DNA of 64,000 nucleotides, taken from NCBI RefSeq assembly GCF_004363655.1, contig NZ_SNZH01000008.1, forward strand, positions 62,001-126,000, read 5' to 3'. The notes beneath the pieces are model-generated. The model searched no databases. It was not told the DNA's origin and saw only the letters and a list, made by a program, of their open reading frames with translations. This stretch comes from Tahibacter aquaticus. GTDB lineage: Bacteria > Pseudomonadota > Gammaproteobacteria > Xanthomonadales > Rhodanobacteraceae. This document shows positions 7,459 to 16,225 of this stretch, in pieces; the stretch's first letter is position 1; each line of letters starts with the position of its first letter. The position numbers were made by a program, and so were the translations under genes.

Positions 7459-10074
7459 ATGCGTAATTCGCTTTGTGTATTAATCATTTTGTCCGGTGCG
7501 CAGGCGGTGCAGGCCAGCGAGATCCAGGCACGCCTGGTCAAGGACATCGCCACTGCTCCGGCCAGTGCTTCGGCAAATTCCAGCCCCCGGCATTTCCGGC
7601 AGTTCGGTGGCCGGGTGTACTTCAGCGCGGCGACGCCACTGCTGGGCCGCGAGCTGTACACCAGCGACGGCGTGTCGCCACAGGCGCAACTGGTACACGA
7701 TTTTGCCGCCGGTCCGGCTTCGTCCCATCCCAAGGCAGTGGGCCTGGCCGGCGGACGTCTGGTCGTGGAGGCTGACGATGGCGTGCAGGGCAACGCGCTG
7801 CTGGGGCTGGACCGCAGCACCGGTGCAACGACTGCCTTGCTGCATTTTTCTGGCTCGGGCAGTAGCGACGAATGGGTCAAGCCGGTTGCCCAGCTTGCCA
7901 ACCACGTGCTGTTCCGCACGCTCGAACACCTGCTCACCACCGACGGTACGCCCGCCGGCACGCAGCGTCTGGTAGACATGCCGTACAGCGTCAACCTGGC
8001 CGATTCGGTCTGCGTGCTGGGCAGCGGCGCGATGTTCGTCGCGCCGTCGGCCAGCGCGACGCAGACCCTGTGGCATACGGGCGGTGCCCGCGCCAGCAAC
8101 CGCGTCGTCGCCGGACTGGCGCAGGAAACCGGCCTGATCGGCGTTTCCGGCAACGGCAGCCAGTGCTATTTCCTGTTTTCCCGCGGCAGCGGCTGGACCT
8201 TGTGGCGCAGCGACGGCAACAGCGCCACCTTCGTCGCGGCGCAGGGCAGCATGATTGGCCGCGGCGTGGCTGCGGCAAGCAATTTCGCGTACGTCCTCGA
8301 CGGCGGCAGTGTCTCGCAACCGTTGCGCCTCTGGCGCAGCAATTTTGCCCAGCCGATCGCCAGCTATCCGCTGGAGGCAGTGGGGCCGAACCGTATGCGC
8401 GCGGTGGGCGACAGGCTGGTGTTCAACGGCCCTTACCAGGAAGGCAGCAACTACCCCCGCTCTGCCATTTTCGTGAGTGACGGCACGGCAGCGGGTACGC
8501 AGCGGGTGACGCCTGCCGCTGGCCTGGAAGCCATGGATGAGTACCAGGCCTATACCGTCAACGGCAGCACGCTGCTGCTGGGCAATGTGAGCAGTATCTG
8601 GAAAATCGACACGGTGGCCCGCAGCGTGGCACGCGTCAGCAGCGGCCTGGACAGCCTGAACTGGCGCGACAGTACTGCACTCAACGGCGCGCTGATCGGC
8701 AACAGCCGCAGCGATACGGCGGGCAGCGAAGTGTTTCGCAGCGACGGCAGCACTGCAGAGCCGCAGCTGTTGCACGACGTATGGCAGGCCAATGCCAGCA
8801 GCCTGTACTACGCCGAACCGGGCGTGAGCATCGGCAATACCTTGTTTCTCGCCAGCGTCGCCGATCCGCAACAGGACGATTACGGGCGCACGGCGCTGTG
8901 GCGCAGCGACGGCAGCGAGGCCGGCACCCAGCCACTGTCGCGAAGCGTCTACGGCGAAGGCAGTGTCCAACGCCCGGTCAGGTTCGGCGACCGCATCGTA
9001 TTCGGTGCGCGCCTGCGTTCGGCGTCGAGCACTGCGTTCCATATGACGGATGCAACATTTTCCACTTCGTCCCAGCTGGTCGCGGCGTCGTACCGTGAAA
9101 CCTTGCAGGCCTTCGGCATGAACGGCGCCGGCGGTGTGCTGATGGGGTGCCAGCTCGGCAGCGCTTTCGGCAACGACAATCTGTGTTCGGTGCGCGCCGG
9201 CGAAAGCCAGGCGGCACTGATTGCCCCGAACTTGCTCAACAGCGGCTATCTGCTGCCCATCGGCAGCAGCGGCGCAGTGGCGCTGTTCTTCCATCGGGGC
9301 TTCGGCAGCGACGCCGGCCTGTGGCGCAGCGACGGCACCGCGCCGGGCACGATGCGGCTCGATCCCGACCTGCGCGCCGTCGATGCTTCGTATGGCGATG
9401 TCGCGGCATTCCCGTTCCAGGGCGGCCTGCTGTTCAACGCGTGCAACGACCTCACCGGCCAATGCGGACTGTACCGCAGCGACGGCAGCCAGGCCGGCAC
9501 GCAGTTCGTCGTGGACTTGCCACGGCGTGTGCTGCAGTTTGCTGCGCTGGGCGAGCGCGTCGCGCTGATACTGGGCCAGAGCAGCGATCAGCAGCTGTGG
9601 ATCAGCGACGGCACGGCGGCCGGTACCGATCTGCTGCGCTCGTTCGCCGGACGGTCGATGTCGCCGATGGTGAGCTTTGGCGATCGCCTGCATTTCATCG
9701 TCAGCGCTCCCTGGCCAGGCAACCTGCCGCCGGACTACTACGTCTCCGACGGGCGCAAGGAGGGTACGGCGGCGGTAACCCTGCCTGCTGGCCTGCGCCC
9801 GGATTTTGCCTCTTTGACGGTGCTGGATACGGAAACCGCGGCCTTCGGCTGTCACACGGTCGAAACCGGCAGCGAGCTGTGTGCGATCGACAGCGATGGC
9901 GGTAACCCGCGCCTGATCCTGGACATACAGCCCGGCCCCGAGTCGTCCCGGCCCAGTCTGGTCGGCTCCACCAGCGAGGCAACCTATTACGCCGCTGACG
10001 ACGGCTACCACGGCTTCGAGCTGTGGCAGGTCAAGGCGCGTGCGGAGCGCATCTTCCGCGACGGTTTCCAGTAG
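7459..10074 (+). CDS. Secreted ELWxxDGT-repeat protein (copy 2)
   Basis: The product is 871 aa from the ATG at 7459, which opens a signal peptide (MRNSLCVLIILSGAQAVQA). The same frame stays open back to 6937, but that part overlaps copy 1 and does not look like protein. Early residues align with copy 1 (LVKDIATAP against LVKDIDTAV). At least nine ELWxSDGT-type repeats are readable, some eroded (TLWHTGGARASN, TLWRSDGNSATF). The C-terminus is RAERIFRDGFQ, the same tail type as its neighbours. Its first codons are AT-rich compared with the rest of the gene. It is a diverged tandem duplicate of copy 1, keeping 30-33 base identical stretches at equivalent repeats. Confidence 0.85.
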   Translation: MRNSLCVLIILSGAQAVQASEIQARLVKDIATAPASASANSSPRHFRQFGGRVYFSAATPLLGRELYTSDGVSPQAQLVHDFAAGPASSHPKAVGLAGGRLVVEADDGVQGNALLGLDRSTGATTALLHFSGSGSSDEWVKPVAQLANHVLFRTLEHLLTTDGTPAGTQRLVDMPYSVNLADSVCVLGSGAMFVAPSASATQTLWHTGGARASNRVVAGLAQETGLIGVSGNGSQCYFLFSRGSGWTLWRSDGNSATFVAAQGSMIGRGVAAASNFAYVLDGGSVSQPLRLWRSNFAQPIASYPLEAVGPNRMRAVGDRLVFNGPYQEGSNYPRSAIFVSDGTAAGTQRVTPAAGLEAMDEYQAYTVNGSTLLLGNVSSIWKIDTVARSVARVSSGLDSLNWRDSTALNGALIGNSRSDTAGSEVFRSDGSTAEPQLLHDVWQANASSLYYAEPGVSIGNTLFLASVADPQQDDYGRTALWRSDGSEAGTQPLSRSVYGEGSVQRPVRFGDRIVFGARLRSASSTAFHMTDATFSTSSQLVAASYRETLQAFGMNGAGGVLMGCQLGSAFGNDNLCSVRAGESQAALIAPNLLNSGYLLPIGSSGAVALFFHRGFGSDAGLWRSDGTAPGTMRLDPDLRAVDASYGDVAAFPFQGGLLFNACNDLTGQCGLYRSDGSQAGTQFVVDLPRRVLQFAALGERVALILGQSSDQQLWISDGTAAGTDLLRSFAGRSMSPMVSFGDRLHFIVSAPWPGNLPPDYYVSDGRKEGTAAVTLPAGLRPDFASLTVLDTETAAFGCHTVETGSELCAIDSDGGNPRLILDIQPGPESSRPSLVGSTSEATYYAADDGYHGFELWQVKARAERIFRDGFQ

Positions 10075-10284
10075 CGCGACAGTGCCCGTCGGCGGGCCGT
10101 GCCGTCGCCGGGCTGTTCCCTGATGGCGTCCAGCGAAAGCGCCGTGGCGTTGCGCCGGGCTTCTTTCGCTACAGCTGCAGCAGCCCGGCCACTGACACTG
10201 CAGCGAGTGTCCTGGCTGTACGCATCCGTATGCCTGCGCGGTAGCATCGCGCCGGGGGAATTGTCCCCGTCGCGAGAGCCCGAC

Positions 10285-11466
10285 GTGGACCTGTGCCAAG
10301 GTTTTGCCCGATCTGCTGCCGGCCTGGCACTGCTGGCCGGCGCTGCGGTTCACGCCGCCGACCTTATTCAGTTCGAGCCCATCGTCGGTGGCCTGGACCG
10401 GCTGACTTCCATCGTCGCCACGCCGAACTATCCGGATACGGTCTGGGTGGCCGAGCAGGCCGGCCGCGTTCGCCTGGTGGAAAACGAGGTGCTGCGTGCG
10501 GTGCCGTTCCTGGACATCACCGACCGCACCCTGTCCAGCGGTTTCGAGCAGGGCCTGACCGGTTTTGCGCTGGCACCGGCATTTCCGGCCAGTCCGTATG
10601 TCTATGTGCACTACATCCGGCTGGACCAGGCCTCGCAGGTATCGCGTTTCCGCCTGTTGCCGGGGCCGCTGCTGGCGGCCGATCCTGCCTCGGAGCTGGG
10701 GTTGCTGACGCTGCCGCAGGGACACCCTACGCACAACTGCAACGAAGTGCGTTTCGGCCCCGACGGCTTTCTCTATATCGGCTGCGGCGACGGCGGCCCG
10801 CCGTTCACGCCGCTGCATGATCCGCAATCGCTGGCGGAGTTGTATGGAAAGATACTTCGCATCGATGTGAATAATGTTCCAATCGGCCAGCCCTACGGCA
10901 TTCCGGCCGATAACCCCTTCGTGAACACGCCCGGCGCGCGGGCGGAAATCTGGGCGCTGGGTGTGCGCAATCCCTACCGCTTCAGCTTCGATACGCTCAA
11001 CGGCGACCTGTGGCTGGCCGATGTGGGCCAGTCGCAATGGGAAGAGGTGAACCGGGTGCCGGCCGGCACGCCGTTCGGCGTGAACTTCGGCTGGAGCCGC
11101 ATGGAAGGCGCGCACTGCTATCCGGACGAAGGCTGCGATACCAGCAGCCTGTGGCTGCCGCTGCTGGAGTTTTCCCATAGCGTCGGCTGCGCCGTGATCG
11201 GCGGACTGCGCCTGCGCAATACCGCGCTGATCGCGCTACAGGGGCGTTATATCTACGCCGACCTGTGCACTGGCCGCGTGTTCGGTGCGCAGACCGGCGA
11301 CGAAACCCAGTGGAGCAGTGCGCTGTTGGGTACGGCACCGCGCCAGCCCACGGGTTTCGGCCAGACCGCCGACGGCCAGTTATGGATGGGCAGCTACGGC
11401 GTCGGCGATGCGGTGCTTTTTCGCATCGTCGTGGTCGATGCGCTGTTTGCCGATCGCTTCGAATGA
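10285..11466 (+). CDS. Secreted PQQ-type sugar dehydrogenase-like protein (glucose/sorbosone dehydrogenase fold)
   Basis: The product resembles the six-bladed soluble glucose dehydrogenase/sorbosone dehydrogenase (Hhip-like) family, PQQ-dependent enzymes of the periplasm or cell exterior. Visible hallmarks are LTSIVATPNYPDTVWVAEQAGRV near the mature N-terminus, GHPTHNCNEVRFGPDGFLYIGCGDGG with the family histidine and calcium-site region, and WALGVRNPYRFSFD followed by LWLADVGQSQWEEVN. I chose the GTG at 10285 because it opens directly into a signal peptide (DLCQGFARSAAGLALLAGAAVHA). An ATG at 10099 would add about 60 unlikely residues. The chain ends VDALFADRFE, the same tail type as the two preceding secreted proteins. 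Whether it binds PQQ is inferred from family. Confidence 0.8.
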   Translation: MDLCQGFARSAAGLALLAGAAVHAADLIQFEPIVGGLDRLTSIVATPNYPDTVWVAEQAGRVRLVENEVLRAVPFLDITDRTLSSGFEQGLTGFALAPAFPASPYVYVHYIRLDQASQVSRFRLLPGPLLAADPASELGLLTLPQGHPTHNCNEVRFGPDGFLYIGCGDGGPPFTPLHDPQSLAELYGKILRIDVNNVPIGQPYGIPADNPFVNTPGARAEIWALGVRNPYRFSFDTLNGDLWLADVGQSQWEEVNRVPAGTPFGVNFGWSRMEGAHCYPDEGCDTSSLWLPLLEFSHSVGCAVIGGLRLRNTALIALQGRYIYADLCTGRVFGAQTGDETQWSSALLGTAPRQPTGFGQTADGQLWMGSYGVGDAVLFRIVVVDALFADRFE

Positions 11467-11560
11467 ACCAGGCCACGCTTTGACTAGGCCTGTACGCACC
11501 GATTGCGCACAATCGCCCGATGGATGCTGAAACGCCAATAGCGCGCGCGGCGATTCGCGC

Positions 11561-12991
11561 ATGAGACCCGAACGCCGCCTGCCGCTGATCATTGCCTGCG
11601 CGCTGTTCATCGAGAACATGGATTCCACCGCGATTTCCACCGCGCTGCCGACCATCGCGGCGGAGTTCGATACCTCGCCGGTTGCGCTGAAGCTGGCCCT
11701 GACCACTTACCTCGTCGCGCTGGCGGTGTTTATTCCGGTCAGCGGCTGGATCGCCGATCGCTACGGTTCGCGCACTACCTTCGTGTTGGCGATTGCGGTC
11801 TTCCTGCTCGGTTCCATCGCCTGCGCCGCCAGCGGTTCGCTGCCGGCCCTGGTCGCGGCGCGCTTTGTCCAGGGCATGGGCGGCGCCCTGATGGTGCCGG
11901 TGGGACGGCTGGTGCTGTTGCGCACCGTGCCCAAGAACGAACTGGTCGTCGCGCTGAGCTGGCTGACCATCCCGGCCCTGGTCGGGCCCATGCTGGGGCC
12001 GCCGCTGGGCGGCTTTATCGTGACCTGGTTCGACTGGCGCTGGATTTTCCTGATCAACCTGCCCATGGGCGCGCTGGGCATTGCGCTGGCGCTGCGCTAC
12101 GTGCCCAACCTGCGCGAGCCGCCCGGGCCGCTGGACGGCGTCGGCTTCGCCCTGTCCGGCCTGGGCCTGGCCCTGACCCTGTTCGGTTTCTCCACCATCG
12201 GCCGTCACCTGGTGCCGTTGTGGGTGGCGCTGGGCTGCCTCGGCAGCGGCCTGGTCGCGCTGCTTGCCTACGTCGTGCATGCGCAGCGGCATCCGCGGCC
12301 GCTGCTGGACCTGAGCCTGTTCCGCCTGCCGACCTTCCGCGCGGGCGTGGTCGGCGGATCGCTGTTCCGCATCGGCGTGGGCGCTACGCCGTTCCTGCTG
12401 CCGCTGATGCTGCAGCTGGGTTTCGGCCTCAGCCCGCTGCAGTCGGGCCTGATCACTTTTGTCTCGGCGGCGGGCGCTATGTTCATGAAGACCCTGGCGG
12501 CGAATATCCTGCGCCGCTGGGGCTTCCGCCGCGTGCTGGTATTCAATGCGTTGATCGCCTCGGTGCTGCTGGCCTGCTACGGCCTGTTCCGCGCCGATAC
12601 GCCGCACCTGTTCATCTCTGCCGTGCTGCTGATTGCGGGCTGTTTCCGCTCGCTGCAGTTCACCAGCCTCAACGCGATCAGCTATGCCGAGGTCGACCCG
12701 GTGCGCATGGGCCAGGCCAGCAGCCTGGCGGGCATGATGCAGCAGCTCAGCCTGAGCGTCGGCGTGGCCATCGGCGGCTATGCCTTGCAGCTGGCATCGG
12801 TGTTCAGCGGCCAGGCCGAAACCGCGGCGGTGAATTTCAGCGTGGCGTTTGCCGTGGTCGGTTTCTGCTCGGCCCTGTCGGTCTGGTCGATGTGGCGGCT
12901 GCCCGCAGAGGCGGGCGAGGAAATGGCCGGCAATGCCAAGCCCGGCGGCGAGATTGCCGAGCCCAAGGTGTTGCAGCGCCCGGCGACTTAA
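11561..12991 (+). CDS. MFS multidrug-type exporter, DHA2 (EmrB/QacA-like) family
   Basis: The product is 476 aa and mostly hydrophobic, with about 12-14 predicted membrane segments. The N-terminal FIENMDSTAISTALPTIAAEF is the DHA2 signature in TM1, and GWIADRYGSRTTF is the MFS loop 2-3 motif A. LRTVPKNELVVALSWLTIPALVGPMLGPPLGG carries the antiporter motif C in TM5. It probably exports toxic compounds by proton antiport across the inner membrane; MdtD/HsrA-type proteins are the nearest relatives I can name. The gene stands alone, without an adjacent membrane-fusion protein or regulator, so the substrate is unknown. Confidence 0.9.
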   Translation: MRPERRLPLIIACALFIENMDSTAISTALPTIAAEFDTSPVALKLALTTYLVALAVFIPVSGWIADRYGSRTTFVLAIAVFLLGSIACAASGSLPALVAARFVQGMGGALMVPVGRLVLLRTVPKNELVVALSWLTIPALVGPMLGPPLGGFIVTWFDWRWIFLINLPMGALGIALALRYVPNLREPPGPLDGVGFALSGLGLALTLFGFSTIGRHLVPLWVALGCLGSGLVALLAYVVHAQRHPRPLLDLSLFRLPTFRAGVVGGSLFRIGVGATPFLLPLMLQLGFGLSPLQSGLITFVSAAGAMFMKTLAANILRRWGFRRVLVFNALIASVLLACYGLFRADTPHLFISAVLLIAGCFRSLQFTSLNAISYAEVDPVRMGQASSLAGMMQQLSLSVGVAIGGYALQLASVFSGQAETAAVNFSVAFAVVGFCSALSVWSMWRLPAEAGEEMAGNAKPGGEIAEPKVLQRPAT

Positions 12992-13101
12992 GTCGAAGGC
13001 AATGCGGGCGGAGAGCGACATGCTTTCACGCTACATTCGCCGCTGCAGCGCAACACGCATAATGCGCGTGCGCGCTTTCCGCCGGCTGCAACGAGTCCCG
13101 T

Positions 13102-13992
13102 GTGAATCCCGAATCGAACAAGGGCCTGCTGTACGCCCTCGCTGCGTTTGTGCTGTGGGGCATAGCGCCGGCCTATTTCAAGCTGATCCAGAGCGTGCCC
13201 GCGGCGGAAATCATCGTGCATCGCATCATCTGGTCCAGCGTGCTGATGGCGCTGGTGCTGGTGGCGACGCGGCGCTTCGTCGGCTGGCGCTACTACCGCG
13301 ACAATCCGCGCATCCTGGCCACGCTGGCATTGACCTCGCTGCTGATCAGCGGCAACTGGCTGGTTTTCGTCTACGCGGTCAACAGCGGTCACATGCTGGA
13401 CGCCAGCCTGGGCTATTACATCAACCCGATCATCAATGTGCTGCTGGCGGTGCTGTTCCTGGGCGAGCGCCTGCGCCTGCTGCAGCTGATCGCGGTTTTG
13501 CTGGCCTGTGTCGGCGTGGCTTACCAGATTGTCGAGCTGGGCCGGCTGCCGTGGATCTCGCTGGTGCTGGCGTTCAGTTTTGGCTTCTACGGCCTGCTGC
13601 GCCGTCGCGTGCCGCTGGATGCGCTGAATGGCCTGGCCGTGGAAACCGCGCTGGTGACGCCGCTGGCGCTGGTCTATCTGGTCCAGCTATGGAACAGCGG
13701 CACGGCGCAGTTCGCCCATGTTTCCTGGCAGCTCGATGTGCTGCTGATGGCGGCCGGCGTAGTCACCACGATTCCGCTCGCACTGTATGCGGCCGGCGCG
13801 CAGCGGCTGTCGTATACCACTCTGGGTTTCCTGCAGTACATCAGCCCGTCGCTGGGCATCGTGCTGGCCGTGGCCTTCTATGGCGAGCATTTCGGCAGTG
13901 CGCGGGCGGTGACCTTCGCACTGATCTGGGCAGGCCTGGCCGTGTTCAGCTGGGATGCGTGGCGCACGCATCGCGCTGCAGCGGTGCGCTGA
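13102..13992 (+). CDS. rarD: EamA-family permease, RarD type
   Basis: The product is 296 aa with ten predicted membrane helices in two EamA halves. The start NKGLLYALAAFVLWGIAPAYFKL, the HRIIWS segment and the NWLVFVYAVNSGHMLDASLGYYINP segment are typical of RarD (TIGR00688). These are inner-membrane drug/metabolite transporters linked to chloramphenicol sensitivity; the natural substrate is not settled. The start codon is GTG at 13102. It follows the MFS gene after 110 bases, so cotranscription is possible. Confidence 0.9.
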   Translation: MNPESNKGLLYALAAFVLWGIAPAYFKLIQSVPAAEIIVHRIIWSSVLMALVLVATRRFVGWRYYRDNPRILATLALTSLLISGNWLVFVYAVNSGHMLDASLGYYINPIINVLLAVLFLGERLRLLQLIAVLLACVGVAYQIVELGRLPWISLVLAFSFGFYGLLRRRVPLDALNGLAVETALVTPLALVYLVQLWNSGTAQFAHVSWQLDVLLMAAGVVTTIPLALYAAGAQRLSYTTLGFLQYISPSLGIVLAVAFYGEHFGSARAVTFALIWAGLAVFSWDAWRTHRAAAVR

Positions 13993-14087
13993 TTCCTGCA
14001 TCCGCGACGCAGGCCCTGCATGCGTCGCCCGTGCGGCGCGGTGCAGCGAAAGATCGGTGTGCCGGCCCCGTGCTGCTGCCTTGCGGC

Positions 14088-14462
14088 TCAGGCGGAAACG
14101 CGCTGCCGCACCTGATCGAGATCGCGCACCGGCCTGACTTCGATACTGCCGGTACGCGCCCAGGGAAATTCCGCTGCGATGCGCAAGGCCTCGTCCATGT
14201 CGGCCGCTTCGATCACGTTGAAGCCGGCCAGCATTTCCTTGGTTTCGGCGAACGGCCCGTCCAGCACGTTGACCTTGTCGCCGCGCAGGCGCAGCGACTT
14301 GGCCGTGTGCGCCAGTTCCAGCTGCTGCGAATCGAGAATCGTGCCCTGTGCGCGCAGTTCGTCGGCGTGTTCCAGGCAGCCGCGCATCATGCTGTCGAAT
14401 TCGCCCGGCGGTAGCGCGTTGATCAGGTTTTCGTCGGTATAGATCAGCAGCATGAATTTCAT
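14088..14462 (-). CDS. YCII/DGPF-domain protein
   Basis: The product is 124 aa from the ATG at 14462 (MKFMLLIYTDE). The GDKVNVLDGPFAETKEMLAGFNVIEAADMDEA stretch holds the DGPF-AE-KE signature of YCII-related proteins (PhnB/DGPF type). These are small alpha/beta ferredoxin-like proteins, often coded near ECF sigma factors, with no settled reaction. WARTGSIEVRPV closes the domain. No sigma factor is adjacent here. A longer frame upstream exists but is arginine-rich and overlaps the next gene's leader, so I rejected it. Confidence 0.85.
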   Translation of the reverse strand: MKFMLLIYTDENLINALPPGEFDSMMRGCLEHADELRAQGTILDSQQLELAHTAKSLRLRGDKVNVLDGPFAETKEMLAGFNVIEAADMDEALRIAAEFPWARTGSIEVRPVRDLDQVRQRVSA

Positions 14463-14641
14463 GAGCGCTTCGTCTCCAGGGCCGGGGCGCGGCCAAAACG
14501 TGGACGATAAACCCGGCCCATGGGCGGCGCCAGTGTGAAACGATGACAGGTTTTGCACTGGCGCTGCGTTGTCGAGTGAGGACCGGCCGCGCATGCCATG
14601 CTTGCGCCACGCCGCCCAGTAAGCATTGCCGGAGCGTTCCT

Positions 14642-15523
14642 GTGCGCCTTCTTCGTTTAGCCATGGTGTTGCTGTTTGCCAGTCTGCCGCTGCACGCCGC
14701 CGAGCGTGCCGCCGTGATCGCCACCTATGCCTATGCCCGCTACGACCGCGCCGCCGCGTTGCAGCCGCTCGCGACGGTGCTGGGCGAAGCGCTGGGGCAG
14801 GCGGTGCAAGTGCGTGTGCTGGAATCGCCGCGTGCGCTGGCCGCGGCGTTGCGCGAGGGCAGCGTCGATCTCGCCGTAACGAATACATTCGTATACCTTG
14901 CCGTGCGTGGCGACGCGCACCTGCAGCCGCTGGCCGTGTTCGACGTGCCGGCGGCTACGCTGGACGCGTACCGCGGCGTGCTGCTGGCGCGGCGCGACCG
15001 GGTCACGCTGACCACCCTGCGCCTGACCGACCGGCCCTTGCGCTATGCCCAGGTCATTCCGGGGTCCACCTCCGGCGGCCTGGTGCAGGATCTGTTTCTG
15101 GCGGCCAGCGGCGTCAACGGCAGCACCCAGTTGCATGCCCGCTACAGCGGCACGCACGAGGCGGCGCTGGCCGATCTGCAGCAAGACCGTGCCGACGTGG
15201 CCGCGCTGGCCGATGCTCCCTGGCAGGCCGCACAGCGTGCCAGCACGGCCGGCGACGTGGTCGAACTGTGGCGTTCGCCGCCGATTCCGCCCGGGCCCAT
15301 GGTCTGCCGCGACGCTGGCCGCATCGATTGCGCCCAGGCGCGTGCGCTGCTGCTGAATCTGCAGCACAAGGCGCCAGATGCGCTGGCCGCCGTGGTGGCG
15401 GCCTGGTCCGAGGCTGCCGGCGCCACGCGCCTGGTGCCCGTGCGCGAGCCTGCCTACGATGCGCTTACCGCCGGCTTTGCCGATGCCGCCGCGGGCCGCG
15501 CCGTACTGGAAAAGCTGCTTTGA
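14642..15523 (+). CDS. PhnD-like periplasmic substrate-binding protein
   Basis: The product is 293 aa from the GTG at 14642, which has GGAG seven bases upstream and opens a signal peptide (RLLRLAMVLLFASLPLHA). The mature chain begins AAVIATYAYARYD. It carries the pattern of PhnD/PBP2 binding proteins: LGEALGQAVQVRVLES, REGSVDLAVTNTFVYLA and PGSTSGGLVQDLFLAASGV. Typical members bind phosphate or phosphonate for ABC import, or serve as sensory input for kinases. No permease or ATPase lies nearby, so it may be an orphan sensor-type binding protein. The ligand cannot be told from sequence. Confidence 0.75.
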   Translation: MRLLRLAMVLLFASLPLHAAERAAVIATYAYARYDRAAALQPLATVLGEALGQAVQVRVLESPRALAAALREGSVDLAVTNTFVYLAVRGDAHLQPLAVFDVPAATLDAYRGVLLARRDRVTLTTLRLTDRPLRYAQVIPGSTSGGLVQDLFLAASGVNGSTQLHARYSGTHEAALADLQQDRADVAALADAPWQAAQRASTAGDVVELWRSPPIPPGPMVCRDAGRIDCAQARALLLNLQHKAPDALAAVVAAWSEAAGATRLVPVREPAYDALTAGFADAAAGRAVLEKLL

Positions 15524-15631
15524 ACGGTTTGCAAGAGTTTCATTGCCGAGGCTGCTTTGACAGTTCTCTAGCCTGCTTGCCGCTAAGTTAGCCGGCATAC
15601 GCGCAGTCACTACGGGCGGGGCCGTTTCTGC

Positions 15632-16216
15632 ATGAGCATTGCACTGACTTTTATAAACAATTCCAATGATTCACAAAATACGCGCGTCGTCGTCTTCACC
15701 GAGCCGCCGCCGGCGCCGGGCGAAACCGCTGCAGCGGCGTTGCTGCTGGAGCTGGCCCCCGGCGAGACGCGACCGGCCACCATCGCCCTGGAATTGAGCG
15801 TAGGCGCCCAGACCAGCGCCCTGCTCAGCCTGCCGCTGACCGTGGTAAAGCCAGGCCGGCGCTACGACCTGCGGGCCGATACGACGGCACTGAGCCTGGT
15901 CGACCAGGGCTCGGCCCAGGTCGGCAACGTCGTGCAGGTACGCAATGCCCTGGCCGGGCAAATGGCGACGATCGTCCTGTACTGCGATCACAAACCGGTG
16001 GAACAGCGCGAAGGCGTAGCCGCGGAACAGAGCGTGGACTTTGCCTGCCAGCCCTGTATCTGGATCGGTGCAAGTGCTGTGACGGCGCCGGGCCAGCTCG
16101 GCGTGGACACGCAGCCGGTGGCGTTTTCATTGGTCGGTGTGGAGTCGGCGCAGGCGTTTGTCAGCGACGGCGACGCGGCGCAGGCGCGGACGGTGGTATT
16201 GAAGCCGTTGTTCTGA
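15632..16216 (+). CDS. Hypothetical beta-rich protein, 194 aa
   Basis: The protein starts MSIALTFINNSNDSQNTRVVVF and shows no signal peptide or membrane helix. Alternating hydrophobic strands and an Ala/Gly/Val-rich composition suggest a beta-sandwich, for example ATIALELSVGAQTSALLSLPLTVV and MATIVLYCD. Two cysteines lie in DFACQPCIWIG. The first ~15 codons are clearly AT-richer than the rest, which may favour translation initiation. I do not recognise the family; the NNSNDSQ start followed by a VVVF strand is the only distinctive feature. It is convergent with the LysR gene, nine bases away. Confidence 0.6.
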   Translation: MSIALTFINNSNDSQNTRVVVFTEPPPAPGETAAAALLLELAPGETRPATIALELSVGAQTSALLSLPLTVVKPGRRYDLRADTTALSLVDQGSAQVGNVVQVRNALAGQMATIVLYCDHKPVEQREGVAAEQSVDFACQPCIWIGASAVTAPGQLGVDTQPVAFSLVGVESAQAFVSDGDAAQARTVVLKPLF

Positions 16217-16225
16217 ACCTGCGGC

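Noticed and set aside
7480-11178. Open frame of over 1200 codons on the minus strand opposite copy 2 and the PQQ-type gene
   Set aside because: Shadow of two convincing plus-strand genes; no domain or start site.
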